Assembly: GCF_014699115.1 (NCBI RefSeq)
Contig: NZ_JACXAD010000010.1
Span: 62,001 to 126,000, forward strand
Length of the DNA: 64,000 nt
Source: Hymenobacter montanus
GTDB lineage: Bacteria > Bacteroidota > Bacteroidia > Cytophagales > Hymenobacteraceae
Reading direction: 5' to 3'
This document shows, piece by piece, positions 35,608 to 44,065 of the stretch (position 1 is the first letter of the stretch; each line of letters opens with the position of its first letter). The notes under the pieces were generated by a model. That model worked only from the letters and a program-made list of their open reading frames with translations. It made no database searches and had not been told where the DNA came from. Position numbers and translations under genes: made by a program.

Positions 35608-36057
35608 ATGCCCATGGCTGCTGCTGCTGCATACCCCTCCGCCGTTCACACGCCCGCATTGATTGGGTTAAAAGCCACTGTGGCCGATTCCTTCGCTCTG
35701 GTGATGGAAGCCCGCACCGGCGTCCCGGCCAAAACCGCCTTCGACGTCGCCACGCTGCTGCAACTGAGCGCTGATGAACTGGCCAACTTGCTTCACACCA
35801 CCACGAAAACACTACGTGCCTACCGCGAAGGCAAAAAACGCCTGGGGCCCGCCGCCAGCGAGCAGGTTCTCAAGCTGCTCGCCTTGTCGAGTCAGGGGGC
35901 AGAGGTGTTTGGCACCATCTCAGCCTTTCGTCGTTGGCTCGACAAGCCCGCCTACGGCCTGGACAATCAACGTCCACTCGCCCTACTCGAAACCAGTGGC
36001 GGCATCGATCTGGTAGCCGACGAAGTCAACCGCATCGCTTATGGCGACTTCGCTTAG
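35608..36057 (+). CDS. Xre-type antitoxin with MbcA/ParS/Xre toxin-binding domain
   Basis: Antitoxin of a RES-Xre type II toxin-antitoxin module. Residues about 45-95 form an Xre-like helix-turn-helix (TAFDVATLLQLSADELANLLHTTTKTLRAYREGKK), and the C-terminal domain about 95-149 is of the MbcA/ParS/Xre (DUF2384) type that seals the toxin active site (AEVFGTISAFRRWLDKPAYGLDNQRPLALL and DEVNRIAYGDFA). At 149 residues the length is typical. ATG 35608 follows the promoter-operator closely; ATG 35614 is the alternative. The RES toxin gene starts 137 nt downstream. Confidence 0.87.
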   Translation: MPMAAAAAYPSAVHTPALIGLKATVADSFALVMEARTGVPAKTAFDVATLLQLSADELANLLHTTTKTLRAYREGKKRLGPAASEQVLKLLALSSQGAEVFGTISAFRRWLDKPAYGLDNQRPLALLETSGGIDLVADEVNRIAYGDFA

Positions 36058-36194
36058 TCGGTGTTAAGTTATTGGTTACTTATTGGACGGCGCCGGTGTT
36101 CTGGAATTCGGTATATTCGCAGATTATAATACCTAAATAAGCCGTCAACAGCCATTACCGGCTACTACCAACCTACAACGAGCAACCACCCCCC

Positions 36195-36653
36195 GTGGAA
36201 GTCTACCGCATCTGCCTGGCTAAATACGCCGGCGAACTAGTCGCGTCCGGCAACCCCGGCCGCTGGAACCTACGGGGCCAAATGGTCATTTACGCCGCCG
36301 GCAGTCGGGCGCTGGCCTGCCTCGAAAATGTGGTACATCGTAGTGGCGAAGGCCTCAACAACCTCTTCCGGGTTATCCGCATCGAGATTCCCGACCCGCT
36401 GACCATCGAAGATCTGCCGCTGGTCAACATGCCGTCCGAATGGCAAATGCCGCGCCACTACGCCCGCTGTCAACCCCTGGGTGCCGCCTGGTACCAGCGC
36501 CAAACGGCCGCTGTACTACGGGTACCCTCCTCTATCATCGCCCATGAGCACAACTACGTGCTCAACACCCGCCACCCCGACTTCGCGCAGATTCGCATTG
36601 CCGGCTGGGAGGATTTTGCGTTTGACCCGCGCATTAAGGAAAATCTAGCCTGA
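36195..36653 (+). CDS. RES family toxin (NAD-degrading)
   Basis: Toxin of the RES-Xre module; characterised members deplete NAD+ by phosphorolysis or ADP-ribosylation. The 152-residue protein has the residues that name the family: Arg in VYRICLAKYA near the N-terminus, Glu in ACLENVVH near 47, and Ser in VPSSIIAHEHNYVLN near 115. Start is GTG at 36195, preceded by a CAA/ACC-rich leader. It usually overlaps or closely follows the antitoxin; here the gap is 137 nt, so a separate control element is possible. The active-site residues are intact, so the toxin should be functional. Confidence 0.88.
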   Translation: MEVYRICLAKYAGELVASGNPGRWNLRGQMVIYAAGSRALACLENVVHRSGEGLNNLFRVIRIEIPDPLTIEDLPLVNMPSEWQMPRHYARCQPLGAAWYQRQTAAVLRVPSSIIAHEHNYVLNTRHPDFAQIRIAGWEDFAFDPRIKENLA

Positions 36654-36689
36654 TCCTTTAACAGGCTTGCTGGTTATTGCCAGGATTGC

Positions 36690-36863
36690 TGGCGCGAGTT
36701 TGGCGCAGCGTAACTCAGGCCGACTAGCGGGCGAGGCTGTGCCTCGCATTAGAACGACTCGGTGGAGTGGCCTGGCATCCGCAGTTCCGCCTTCTTTGCG
36801 GCAGTGGAGGCGCAGGTCCACCTCAAGGGTGGTGACGAGTTACGCTGCGCTAAACTCGCGCCA
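36690..36863. repeat. MITE-like element with 27-bp terminal inverted repeats
   Basis: 36690-36716 (TGGCGCGAGTTTGGCGCAGC and on) is the reverse complement of 36837-36863 with a single mismatch. The 120-nt centre contains another hairpin, GCGAGGC/GCCTCGC near 36729-36745. There is no transposase. The size of about 174 nt and the terminal repeats fit a miniature inverted-repeat element, although only one copy is visible here. Confidence 0.7.
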
Positions 36864-36892
36864 GGTGGGGGCAATTTTGGACGGGGTGACGT

Positions 36893-37627
36893 TTATAATT
36901 CTGGCAGAGCAATACTATTCTCCTGCGGATACTGCCCATTCTCAAGGAAGTAGCAATAGCGCCGAAGGTCAGTTTCCGCCGGTCCATTGAGATAAGCAAT
37001 GTATAGCTGCGCTTGGCCATTATTCATTTCTGCTACTTCTGCGCTGGCCAGATTATTCAACAATTGCTCTTTATTACGCCACCAGTTTTTGCATAGCTCA
37101 TACGTCCAGTATTCATTTCCATTAGAGGAATAGCTGTCGAAAACCTCTACAGCGGCTGCGTCGAGCACGCGAAGCAATTCGTAATAAGAGGTTGGCTGCT
37201 TGAATACATACTCACAGCAGTCTGCATCATTCATTACGTTCTCCGGGGCCTGCTCAACACCCATACCGCACGTGTCGGACTCTCCGGAATAAAATGGTCC
37301 CGGGAAGTTAAAAGGGTGTTTCCTAGCCCAGTGGTCTTCATCTAAAAAAGCAAGATTTTTCCCCTCTGGCTCCCTGAAAAGCAGTACTTCTTTTCTTAAG
37401 AAACGGTCAAAACAGGGCCGATAGAAAAAGGTAGTGAAGTCCCCGTAATGCTCCAGGAACTTTCGACTCTCTTCCTCTATGCTCAGAAAGCCTTCAGCTA
37501 AGCGGGGCGAAAAAAGAGTGATAGGCGCATCAATATCCCCTTCGGGCGTATCAAATGCTGTTGGCCCCGCGGGTTGCGACGGGCTTTTAGCTTGGAATAA
37601 AGACTTGATGACTTGAAAGACGCTCAT
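36893..37627 (-). CDS. Hypothetical protein, 244 residues, AT-richer
   Basis: No family recognised. The protein is soluble and acidic, with several aromatic-rich stretches (WARKHPFNFPGPFY, YELLRVLDAAAVEVFDSYSSNGNEYWTYEL) and six or so cysteines including an adjacent pair in DADCCEYVF. There is no signal peptide. GC is clearly lower than in accC, 29 nt upstream on the same strand, although read-through from accC is possible. The closest inference is a cargo gene next to the toxin-antitoxin pair and the inverted repeat; an immunity-like role is only a guess. Confidence 0.6.
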   Translation of the reverse strand: MSVFQVIKSLFQAKSPSQPAGPTAFDTPEGDIDAPITLFSPRLAEGFLSIEEESRKFLEHYGDFTTFFYRPCFDRFLRKEVLLFREPEGKNLAFLDEDHWARKHPFNFPGPFYSGESDTCGMGVEQAPENVMNDADCCEYVFKQPTSYYELLRVLDAAAVEVFDSYSSNGNEYWTYELCKNWWRNKEQLLNNLASAEVAEMNNGQAQLYIAYLNGPAETDLRRYCYFLENGQYPQENSIALPEL

Positions 37628-37656
37628 AACAAATGTTTTATTCCAGGCCCAGCATT

Positions 37657-39168
37657 CTACCGCACCCCCAACCGGTTTCGCCGCCAGCCCGAAACCTCTG
37701 TGCCCGGTGTCGCCCCAGTGGCAGCCGCCGGCTTGGGCTTCTTCTCGCTGAGCAGCATGGCGGCCAGGACCGCAGCTACTTGCGCCATAGCGGGATCCGG
37801 GGCGGCGGGAGCGAGGGTGGTGGGTGTGAAATGGTCGCGGATGAAGTTGGTGTCGAAGTGGCCGCTGACGAAGGCGGGGTGTTGCAGCACGTAGCGGCCG
37901 AAGCCCAGGGTAGTTTCAATGCCGGTGATCTTATACTCCTCGATGGCCCGTAACATGCGCGCAATCGCCTCGGCCCGATCGGCTCCAAAACTGACCAGCT
38001 TGGCAATCATCGGGTCGTAGTAAATCGGAATGTCCATGCCCTGCTCAAAGCCGTCGTCGACCCGCACACCGGGGCCCTGGGGGCGCACGTAGGTGCTGAG
38101 CGTGCCAATGTCGGGCAGGAAGTTGTTCTGCGGGTCTTCGGCGTACACCCGCAGCTCCAGGGCGTGGCCGGTGATGCTCAGGTCGGCCTGCGCGAAGGCG
38201 AGGGGCTCGCCCTGGGCCACTTTTATCTGCTCTTTCACTAAGTCGAGCCCCGTAATCTGCTCCGTAACGGGATGCTCGACCTGGAGACGGGTATTCATCT
38301 CCAGGAAGTAGAAGTTGTGTTGGTCGTCGAGCAAAAACTCCACGGTGCCGGCGCCGGTGTAGTCGCAGGCCCGGGCCACGTCGACGGCGCATTGGCCCAT
38401 CCGGGCGCGCAGCTCCGGGGTGAGCACCGAGGAGGGTGCTTCCTCGATTACCTTCTGGTGGCGGCGCTGAATGCTGCACTCGCGCTCGAACAAGTGCACG
38501 ATGTGCCCGTGCTCGTCGCCCAGCACCTGAATCTCAATGTGGCGCGGGCCAGTTACAAACTTCTCGATGAACACCGCGCCGTCGCCAAAGGCCGACACTG
38601 CCTCGTTAATAGCCAGCTGCATCTGCTCCTCAAACTCGTCGGCGCCGTTCACGATGCGCATGCCCTTGCCGCCGCCCCCGGCCGAGGCCTTGATGAGAAT
38701 GGGAAAGCCCACTTCCTGCGCGATCTGCCGGGCGGCGGCCACGTCGGAAATGGCTTCATCAGTACCCGGTACCAGCGGAATGTTGTAGGCCTTGACCGCC
38801 TGCTTGGCCGAGAGCTTGTCGCCCATGATTTCCATGGCCTCGGGCGAAGGGCCAACGAAAATCAGCCCGGCTTCGCGCACGGCGCGGGCAAAGCCAGCAT
38901 TCTCCGAAAGGAACCCGTAGCCCGGGTGGATGGCGTCGACGCCCAACTGCTGGCACACTTCGAGGATTTTATCGCCGCGCAGATAGCTTTGGGCCGAGGC
39001 GGGGGGGCCCACGCACACGGCCTCGTCGGCGTAGCGCACGTGCAGGGCGTTGCGGTCGGCCTCCGAATAGATGGCCACGGTGGCAATGCCCATTTCTTTA
39101 GCCGAACGGAGGACGCGTAAGGCAATTTCGCCGCGGTTGGCTACGAGCAGCTTGGTAATTTTTTTCAT
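37657..39168 (-). CDS. accC: Acetyl-CoA carboxylase biotin carboxylase subunit
   Basis: ATP-dependent carboxylation of biotin on the carrier protein, first half-reaction of malonyl-CoA (or propionyl-CoA carboxylase) formation. The biotin carboxylase N-domain begins MKKITKLLVANRGEIALRVLR, the ATP-grasp domain contains the Gly-rich loop SAGGGGKGMRIV near residue 165, and the catalytic segment EMNTRLQVEHPVTE near 290. At 503 residues there is an extra tail of about 55 residues with a Ser-Gly-Trp-Arg-Arg-Asn-Arg end, as in Cytophagales homologues. No biotin-carrier domain is fused and none is adjacent. Confidence 0.92.
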   Translation of the reverse strand: MKKITKLLVANRGEIALRVLRSAKEMGIATVAIYSEADRNALHVRYADEAVCVGPPASAQSYLRGDKILEVCQQLGVDAIHPGYGFLSENAGFARAVREAGLIFVGPSPEAMEIMGDKLSAKQAVKAYNIPLVPGTDEAISDVAAARQIAQEVGFPILIKASAGGGGKGMRIVNGADEFEEQMQLAINEAVSAFGDGAVFIEKFVTGPRHIEIQVLGDEHGHIVHLFERECSIQRRHQKVIEEAPSSVLTPELRARMGQCAVDVARACDYTGAGTVEFLLDDQHNFYFLEMNTRLQVEHPVTEQITGLDLVKEQIKVAQGEPLAFAQADLSITGHALELRVYAEDPQNNFLPDIGTLSTYVRPQGPGVRVDDGFEQGMDIPIYYDPMIAKLVSFGADRAEAIARMLRAIEEYKITGIETTLGFGRYVLQHPAFVSGHFDTNFIRDHFTPTTLAPAAPDPAMAQVAAVLAAMLLSEKKPKPAAATGATPGTEVSGWRRNRLGVR

Positions 39169-39579
39169 GGGTGGGGTGGGGCGCCGGTTAGCGGAATGAG
39201 GGGCAAGAACGTCTTAGCAATCGACCCGTCGGGCCGAGCGGAGCGAATGTGCTCGCGTGAGAAAGTAACCAATGGTTAAACAGCCCTGATTACTAGGGAG
39301 ATGTATGCCAGATGCGGTGTTGCGCCCGGCAGGACGGTCTTAGCTTGTTTATTTAATGAAGGGCTCGGTTACTCGATTTTATCGATGACAGGCCACAAAG
39401 TAAAGTTCGAAACCTGAGGTTAGCAGCAAGCCGGCCGGGCATTATCTGGTTGTGAAGCCCAAATTATGCACATCCGCGGTCCAGGGCTATCTTTGTAATT
39501 AGGCTGGTTCCACGGCATTTCAGCAAGCATCGCCCGAGCCGTTCTCCGCTTTTACTTATCACCTAAATTTCCGTTTTCA
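39169..39579. other. Intergenic region between accC and the oxoamine synthase gene
   Basis: About 410 nt between divergently oriented genes. It holds the TATCTTTG box at 39488-39495 but no coding frame. No other RNA or repeat was recognised. Confidence 0.5.
39488..39495 (+). promoter_or_regulatory. -7 promoter box of the oxoamine synthase gene
   Basis: TATCTTTG fits TAnnTTTG, 85 nt upstream of the GTG start at 39580, so the leader is long. No -33 TTG at the optimal distance. Confidence 0.45.
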
Positions 39580-40827
39580 GTGGATATTTTCGACCGCATT
39601 CTGGCCAACCGTGGCCCCTTGGGTTCGCATTCGCACTACGCCCACGGCTACTTCGCTTTCCCGAAGCTGGAGGGCCAAATTCAGCCCCGTATGCAGTTTC
39701 GCGGCAAAGAAGTGCTGACCTGGAGCCTGAACAACTACCTGGGGCTGGCCAACCACCCCGAAGTGCGGCAGGCCGACATCGACGGGGCCAGCGAGTACGG
39801 CATGGCTTACCCGATGGGGGCCCGCATCATGAGCGGCAACTCGACCCTGCACGAGCAGCTGGAAAACGAGCTGGCCGACTTCGTGAACAAGCCCGGTGCG
39901 CTGCTGCTCAACTTTGGCTACCAAGGCGTGGTGAGCATCATCGACGCGCTGGTAACCCGGCACGATGCCATCGTGTACGATGCCGAGTCGCACGCCTGCA
40001 TCATCGACGGCGTGCGCCTGCACCAAGGCAAGCGCTTTGTGTTTTCGCACAACGACATGGCCAGCCTCGAAAAGCAGCTGGAACGAGCCAAACGCCTGAC
40101 CGACGAAACCGGCGGCGGCATCCTGGTTATTACGGAGGGCATGTTCGGCATGTCGGGCAACCTCGGCAAGCTGCCCGAAATCGTGAAGCTAAAAGAAAAA
40201 TACGACTTCCGCATCTTCGTCGATGATGCTCATGGTTTTGGCACGCTCGGGCCCACCGGGGCCGGCACGGCCGAACATTTGGGCTGCCAGGACGGCGTAG
40301 ACCTAATTTTTTATACGTTCGCCAAGAGCATGGCGAGCATCGGAGCCTTCGTGGCCGGGTCGGAAAGCGTGATTGAATATTTGCGATACAACATGCGGAG
40401 CCAGATTTTTGCTAAATCGCTGCCGATGCCGCTCGTGATAGGGGCCCTGAAGCGCCTCGAGCTGATTCGCAATCACCCCGAATACCGGGAAAAGCTCTGG
40501 ACGGTGGTGCGGGCCCTGCAAAGCGGCCTCAAGGAGAAAGGCTTCAACATTGGCACCACCGAGTCGCCGGTGACGCCCGTATTCCTGAATGGTGAAATCT
40601 CGGACGCCACGGCCCTAACCTTCGATCTACGCGAGAATTACGGCATTTTCTGCTCCATCGTCGTGTATCCGGTCGTGCCCAAGGGCGTGATTATGCTGCG
40701 CCTTATCCCCACGGCCATGCACACGCTGGAAGACGTGCAACAAACCATTGAGGCCTTCGAGGCCATGGCCAGCAAGCTCGATAAGGGGCTCTACAGCAAA
40801 ATACCCTCGGCCGCCCAAACGGCTTAA
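39580..40827 (+). CDS. Alpha-oxoamine synthase (serine palmitoyltransferase/cysteate acyltransferase-like)
   Basis: PLP enzyme that condenses an acyl thioester with an amino acid, releasing CO2. Residue Lys249 in YTFAKSMAS is the expected PLP lysine; the DDAHGFGTLGPTGAG segment and MSGNSTLHEQLENELA are typical of this subfamily. At 415 residues the size fits serine palmitoyltransferase, 2-amino-3-ketobutyrate ligase and cysteate acyltransferase. Bacteroidota of this group make sphingolipids and sulfonolipids (capnoids), so one of those lipids is the likely product; sequence alone cannot choose. GTG start at 39580 with a TATCTTTG promoter box upstream. Confidence 0.8.
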   Translation: MDIFDRILANRGPLGSHSHYAHGYFAFPKLEGQIQPRMQFRGKEVLTWSLNNYLGLANHPEVRQADIDGASEYGMAYPMGARIMSGNSTLHEQLENELADFVNKPGALLLNFGYQGVVSIIDALVTRHDAIVYDAESHACIIDGVRLHQGKRFVFSHNDMASLEKQLERAKRLTDETGGGILVITEGMFGMSGNLGKLPEIVKLKEKYDFRIFVDDAHGFGTLGPTGAGTAEHLGCQDGVDLIFYTFAKSMASIGAFVAGSESVIEYLRYNMRSQIFAKSLPMPLVIGALKRLELIRNHPEYREKLWTVVRALQSGLKEKGFNIGTTESPVTPVFLNGEISDATALTFDLRENYGIFCSIVVYPVVPKGVIMLRLIPTAMHTLEDVQQTIEAFEAMASKLDKGLYSKIPSAAQTA

Positions 40828-40998
40828 AGAAGCTTACTACGGCACTTGGCGCCGGCTGCCCGCAAGGGTGGCCGGCGCGTTTGTTTTTGAATAATTCTAA
40901 GCTAAGAGGTTTAGTGTTACTTGCTGGAATCAAGCTTTTTTCTCCGAAAAACAGCCCTCAAAAGCTGGGAATGAGGTTTTGAAAAAATAGTGAAAAAC

Positions 40999-41028
40999 TT
41001 GCTTGCATTTGAAATCCCTGTATATTAG
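40999..41028 (+). promoter_or_regulatory. Promoter of the histone H1-like gene
   Basis: TTG at 40999-41001, a 19-nt spacer and TATATTAG at 41021-41028 match the Bacteroidota -33/-7 pattern with one mismatch in the -7 box. The ATG is 53 nt downstream. Confidence 0.6.
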
Positions 41029-41080
41029 GGCCGGCTTAACCCCCACTGTATTCATTTTTCACCCCCAATTCCAACCCCCA

Positions 41081-41350
41081 ATGAACAATTTCGGCAAACT
41101 GAAGGACCTCGTAATGTCGCTCGAAGAGGACTTTTCGAAATTCTATGACAAGCAGAACGCTGCCGCTGGTACCCGCGTGCGCAAAGGCATGCAGGAGCTG
41201 AAGACGATGGCTCAGGCATTCCGCACCGAGGTGCAGAACACCAAGAACGCCAGTGCTGCCGCCGCTGGTGGTGCTAAGAAAGCCGCTCCTGCTGCTAAGA
41301 AAGCCGCTCCCGCTGCTGCTAAGAAAGCCGCTCCTGCCAAGAAGAAGTAA
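41081..41350 (+). CDS. Histone H1-like DNA-binding protein
   Basis: An 89-residue basic nucleoid protein. The first 55 residues form a helical part (MNNFGKLKDLVMSLEEDF, FYDKQNAAAGTRVRKGMQELKTMAQAF), then a tail of Lys-Lys-Ala-Ala-Pro repeats, as in eukaryotic H1 tails and chlamydial Hc1. Such proteins are widespread in Bacteroidota and compact DNA. ATG 41081 is used because the promoter box lies 53 nt upstream and the frame above it is in the promoter. The leader is C/A-rich. A bidirectional terminator follows. Confidence 0.88.
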   Translation: MNNFGKLKDLVMSLEEDFSKFYDKQNAAAGTRVRKGMQELKTMAQAFRTEVQNTKNASAAAAGGAKKAAPAAKKAAPAAAKKAAPAKKK

Positions 41351-41361
41351 TCCTGGCTACG

Positions 41362-41405
41362 CCAAAGAAAAGGCCCCGCTGCAAGCAGCGGGGCCTTTTC
41401 TTTGG
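41362..41405. terminator. Bidirectional terminator between the histone-like gene and tyrS
   Basis: A perfect 20-bp stem with a CAAG loop; the outer part is AAAG-rich and TTTT-rich, so both strands present a GC hairpin followed by T. It sits between convergent genes and serves both. Confidence 0.92.
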
Positions 41406-41428
41406 CCAACAAACAAAACGTTGAGGCT

Positions 41429-42802
41429 TTAGACTACTTCTATCAGGAAGTAATTTTTCTTGCCCTTTTGCACCACGAGGTACTTACCCGTCAGCAGCAG
41501 CATTTCGGCCGCCGGTGAATCGGTCGAAGCCAGCTTTTCGCGGTTAATGCTCACGCCCCCGGCTTGAATCATCTTTCTGGCTTCGCCCTTGGAGGGGAAG
41601 ATTTTCTGCAGGGTGGCTTCGCTCAGCAACGACACAGCCGTGGCGGCCTCGAACGTAGTACGGAGCACGCGGATGTGGGGAACCCCGGCGGCACAAACAT
41701 CGAGCAGGGTGGCTTCGTCCAAGGCTTGCAGCGCGGCGCGGCCGCCTCGGCCAAACAGCACCTCGGACGCGGCAATAGCGGCTTCGGTAGCCTCAGCCGA
41801 GTGCACGCGGGTAGTCACGTCGCGGGCCAGGGCCTTTTGCAGCGTGCGCAGGTGCGGAGCCTGGGCGTGCTCGGCTTCCAAGGCTAGGATTTCGGGCTCG
41901 GTGAGCAGGGTAAACACCCGAATGAGGCGCGGCGCGTCGGCGTCGTCAGCGTTGTAGAAGAACTGGTAGAACTGGTACGGCGAAGTCAGGGCTGGGTCGA
42001 GCCAAACCGTGCCGGTCTCCGACTTGCCGTACTTGGTACCGTCGGCCTTGGTAATGAGCTGGCCGGTGAGGGCGTAGGCTTTCGATTTTCTGCCTGGTAA
42101 AATGATTTGGGAAGGAGTTGCAGCAGACTCACGAGCAGAAGTTTTGACTTCTTGCGTAAGACGGCGTATTAGTTCCGTTCCCGTGGTGATATTACCCCAT
42201 TGGTCGGATGCACCCATCTGCAAGGTGCAATTCAGTGTTTTATAAAGGTGATAGAAGTCGTAGCCTTGAAGCAGTTGGTAACTAAATTCAGTGTAGCTAA
42301 TACCATCACCAAATTCATCCTCGCTGCTGTCAATGCGGCGCTTCACCGAGTCCTTGGCCATCATGTAGTTTACGGTCAGGTGTTTGCCGACTTCTCGCAG
42401 AAATTGCAGAAAGCCGAAGTCCTTGAACCAATCGTAATTGTTGACCACCAACGCGCCGGTGGGGCCTTCGGAGAAATCCAGGAACTTCTCCAGCTGGGCC
42501 CGGATGCCCTCCTGGTTGCGGCGCAGGGTGGCTTCGTCGAGCAGGTTGCGCTCGGCCGACTTACCGCTGGGGTCGCCAATCATGCCGGTGGCCCCGCCCA
42601 CCAGGGCCACGGGGCGGTGGCCCGCCCGCTGCAGGTGCACCAGGAGCATGATGGTGGCCAGGTTGCCGATGTGCAGCGACGCGGCGGTGGGGTCGAAGCC
42701 AATATAGCCGGTGACGGGGGCGTGAGTCGCCAGGTGTTCGGCCGTGCCGGGCATGGCGTCGTGAAACATGCCGCGCCAGGTCAGTTCGGGAATAAAATCC
42801 AA
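41429..42802 (-). CDS. tyrS: Tyrosine-tRNA ligase
   Basis: Class I synthetase that charges tRNA-Tyr. The HIGH variant is HIGN in [12 protein letters not shown], the KMSKS-equivalent is KYGKSETGT in the loop GTKYGKS, and a C-terminal S4 domain begins near 395 ([14 protein letters not shown]). The longer open frame to 42883 is rejected: the TTG at 42802 gives [12 protein letters not shown], matching the family N-terminus, and the TACCTTTG box at 42872-42879 lies upstream of it, within the longer frame. Length 457 with the TTG start. Divergent from holA. Confidence 0.92.
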   Translation of the reverse strand: MDFIPELTWRGMFHDAMPGTAEHLATHAPVTGYIGFDPTAASLHIGNLATIMLLVHLQRAGHRPVALVGGATGMIGDPSGKSAERNLLDEATLRRNQEGIRAQLEKFLDFSEGPTGALVVNNYDWFKDFGFLQFLREVGKHLTVNYMMAKDSVKRRIDSSEDEFGDGISYTEFSYQLLQGYDFYHLYKTLNCTLQMGASDQWGNITTGTELIRRLTQEVKTSARESAATPSQIILPGRKSKAYALTGQLITKADGTKYGKSETGTVWLDPALTSPYQFYQFFYNADDADAPRLIRVFTLLTEPEILALEAEHAQAPHLRTLQKALARDVTTRVHSAEATEAAIAASEVLFGRGGRAALQALDEATLLDVCAAGVPHIRVLRTTFEAATAVSLLSEATLQKIFPSKGEARKMIQAGGVSINREKLASTDSPAAEMLLLTGKYLVVQKGKKNYFLIEVV

Positions 42803-42871
42803 GGAAGAACGAGAAAAGAGGGGTGAGGAAAATTGCGCGAGCGAGGCCCAGGCGGGCTGCTTCCGACCCGA

Positions 42872-42896
42872 CAAAGGTAGCAACCCCGTAATTTTG
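42872..42896. promoter_or_regulatory. Back-to-back -7 boxes of tyrS and holA
   Basis: TACCTTTG on the minus strand (42872-42879) and TAATTTTG on the plus strand (42889-42896) both fit TAnnTTTG and are 9 nt apart. Each -33 region would fall within the other gene's start region, so polymerase binding on one promoter should interfere with the other. Confidence 0.55.
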
Positions 42897-42946
42897 GTCT
42901 TCTGTCGGCTCGTGTCCGCGCCACTTTTTCATTCCGCCCTCTTCAC

Positions 42947-44005
42947 TTGATACAAGACGCCGACGTCGTTCTTCAGCAGCTCCAGCAGCGGCAGTTTCAA
43001 CCCGTGTATTTTTTGCAGGGCGAAGAGCCCTATTACATCGATGCGGTGGCCGACCTGATCGAGAAAACCGCTCTGGCCGAGCACGAGCGCAGCTTCAACC
43101 AGGTCATTATTTATGGTAAGGACGTCGACGTGGCCGGCATCCTGGGCCAGGCCAAGCGCTTTCCGATGATGGCCGAACGGTCTGTGGTTATCGTGAAGGA
43201 AGCCCAGACCGTGGCCGACCTGGAGCAGGAGCGGAGCTGGCCCTTTCTGGAGGCCTACCTGAAAAATCCCCTGCCGAGTACCGTCCTGGTGTTTTGCTAT
43301 AAGCACAAAACCCTGGACAGCCGCAAGAAGCTCGGCAAGCTGCTCAGCGGCAAAGACTCGCCGGCCGTGCTCATGACCAGCAAGAAGCTCTACGACAGCC
43401 AGGTACCCGCCTGGCTTACGGCCAACGTGCGCGGGCGCGGCCAGCAGATTACGGGGCAGGCCACCGCCATGCTGGCCGAATACATCGGCGCCGACCTGGG
43501 CCGGCTGGCCAACGAAGTCGATAAGCTGGTGCTGAACTTAAAGCCCGGCCAGCCCATCGACGAGGAGCTGGTGCAGCGGCTGGTCGGCATCAGCAAGGAC
43601 TACAACATCTTTGAATTGCAAAAAGCTCTGGTGCAGCGCGATGTGCTCAAGGCCAACCGCATCCTGGGCTACTTCGCCGCCAACCCCAAAGCCAACCTGC
43701 TCATCCCGAACCTGACCCTGCTGTTCGGCTTTTTCAGCAAGCTGCTGGTGCTGCACCAGGCCGGCGCCAACCCGCCGGATGGGGTCTACAAAAGCCTGGG
43801 CATCATGAACAGCTTCGCCCAAAAGGAGTACCAGCAGGCCTTGCGGGCCTACCCGGTGGCGCGAGTGGTAGGCATCATCCACTTAATCAGGCGGGCGGAT
43901 GCCCAGAGCAAAGGCATTGAAAGCGGCTCGATGGACGACGGCGAGATTCTGCGGGAGCTGGTGTGGCTGATTTTGCACAACGTGCCGGCGGGGGTGCTGG
44001 AGTAA
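42947..44005 (+). CDS. holA: DNA polymerase III subunit delta
   Basis: Clamp-loader subunit that opens the sliding clamp during chromosome replication. The 352-residue protein has the HolA N-terminal domain (QPVYFLQGEEPYYIDAVADLIE), an AAA+-like fold without Walker motifs, and the C-terminal collar domain (LGIMNSFAQKEYQQALRAYPVARVVGIIHLIRRAD). TTG start at 42947, following the TAATTTTG box by 50 nt. It is the first gene on the plus strand after the divergent tyrS. Confidence 0.93.
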   Translation: MIQDADVVLQQLQQRQFQPVYFLQGEEPYYIDAVADLIEKTALAEHERSFNQVIIYGKDVDVAGILGQAKRFPMMAERSVVIVKEAQTVADLEQERSWPFLEAYLKNPLPSTVLVFCYKHKTLDSRKKLGKLLSGKDSPAVLMTSKKLYDSQVPAWLTANVRGRGQQITGQATAMLAEYIGADLGRLANEVDKLVLNLKPGQPIDEELVQRLVGISKDYNIFELQKALVQRDVLKANRILGYFAANPKANLLIPNLTLLFGFFSKLLVLHQAGANPPDGVYKSLGIMNSFAQKEYQQALRAYPVARVVGIIHLIRRADAQSKGIESGSMDDGEILRELVWLILHNVPAGVLE

Positions 44006-44065
44006 GGCTGCGGGCTGCTCGAAGGACCGGTCCTTCCAACAAAATACTAAACTACACCCAACCTC

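Noticed and set aside
36667..36990. 107-codon frame across the inverted repeat
   Set aside because: It is created by the repeat element and overlaps the 3' part of the AT-rich gene on the other strand.
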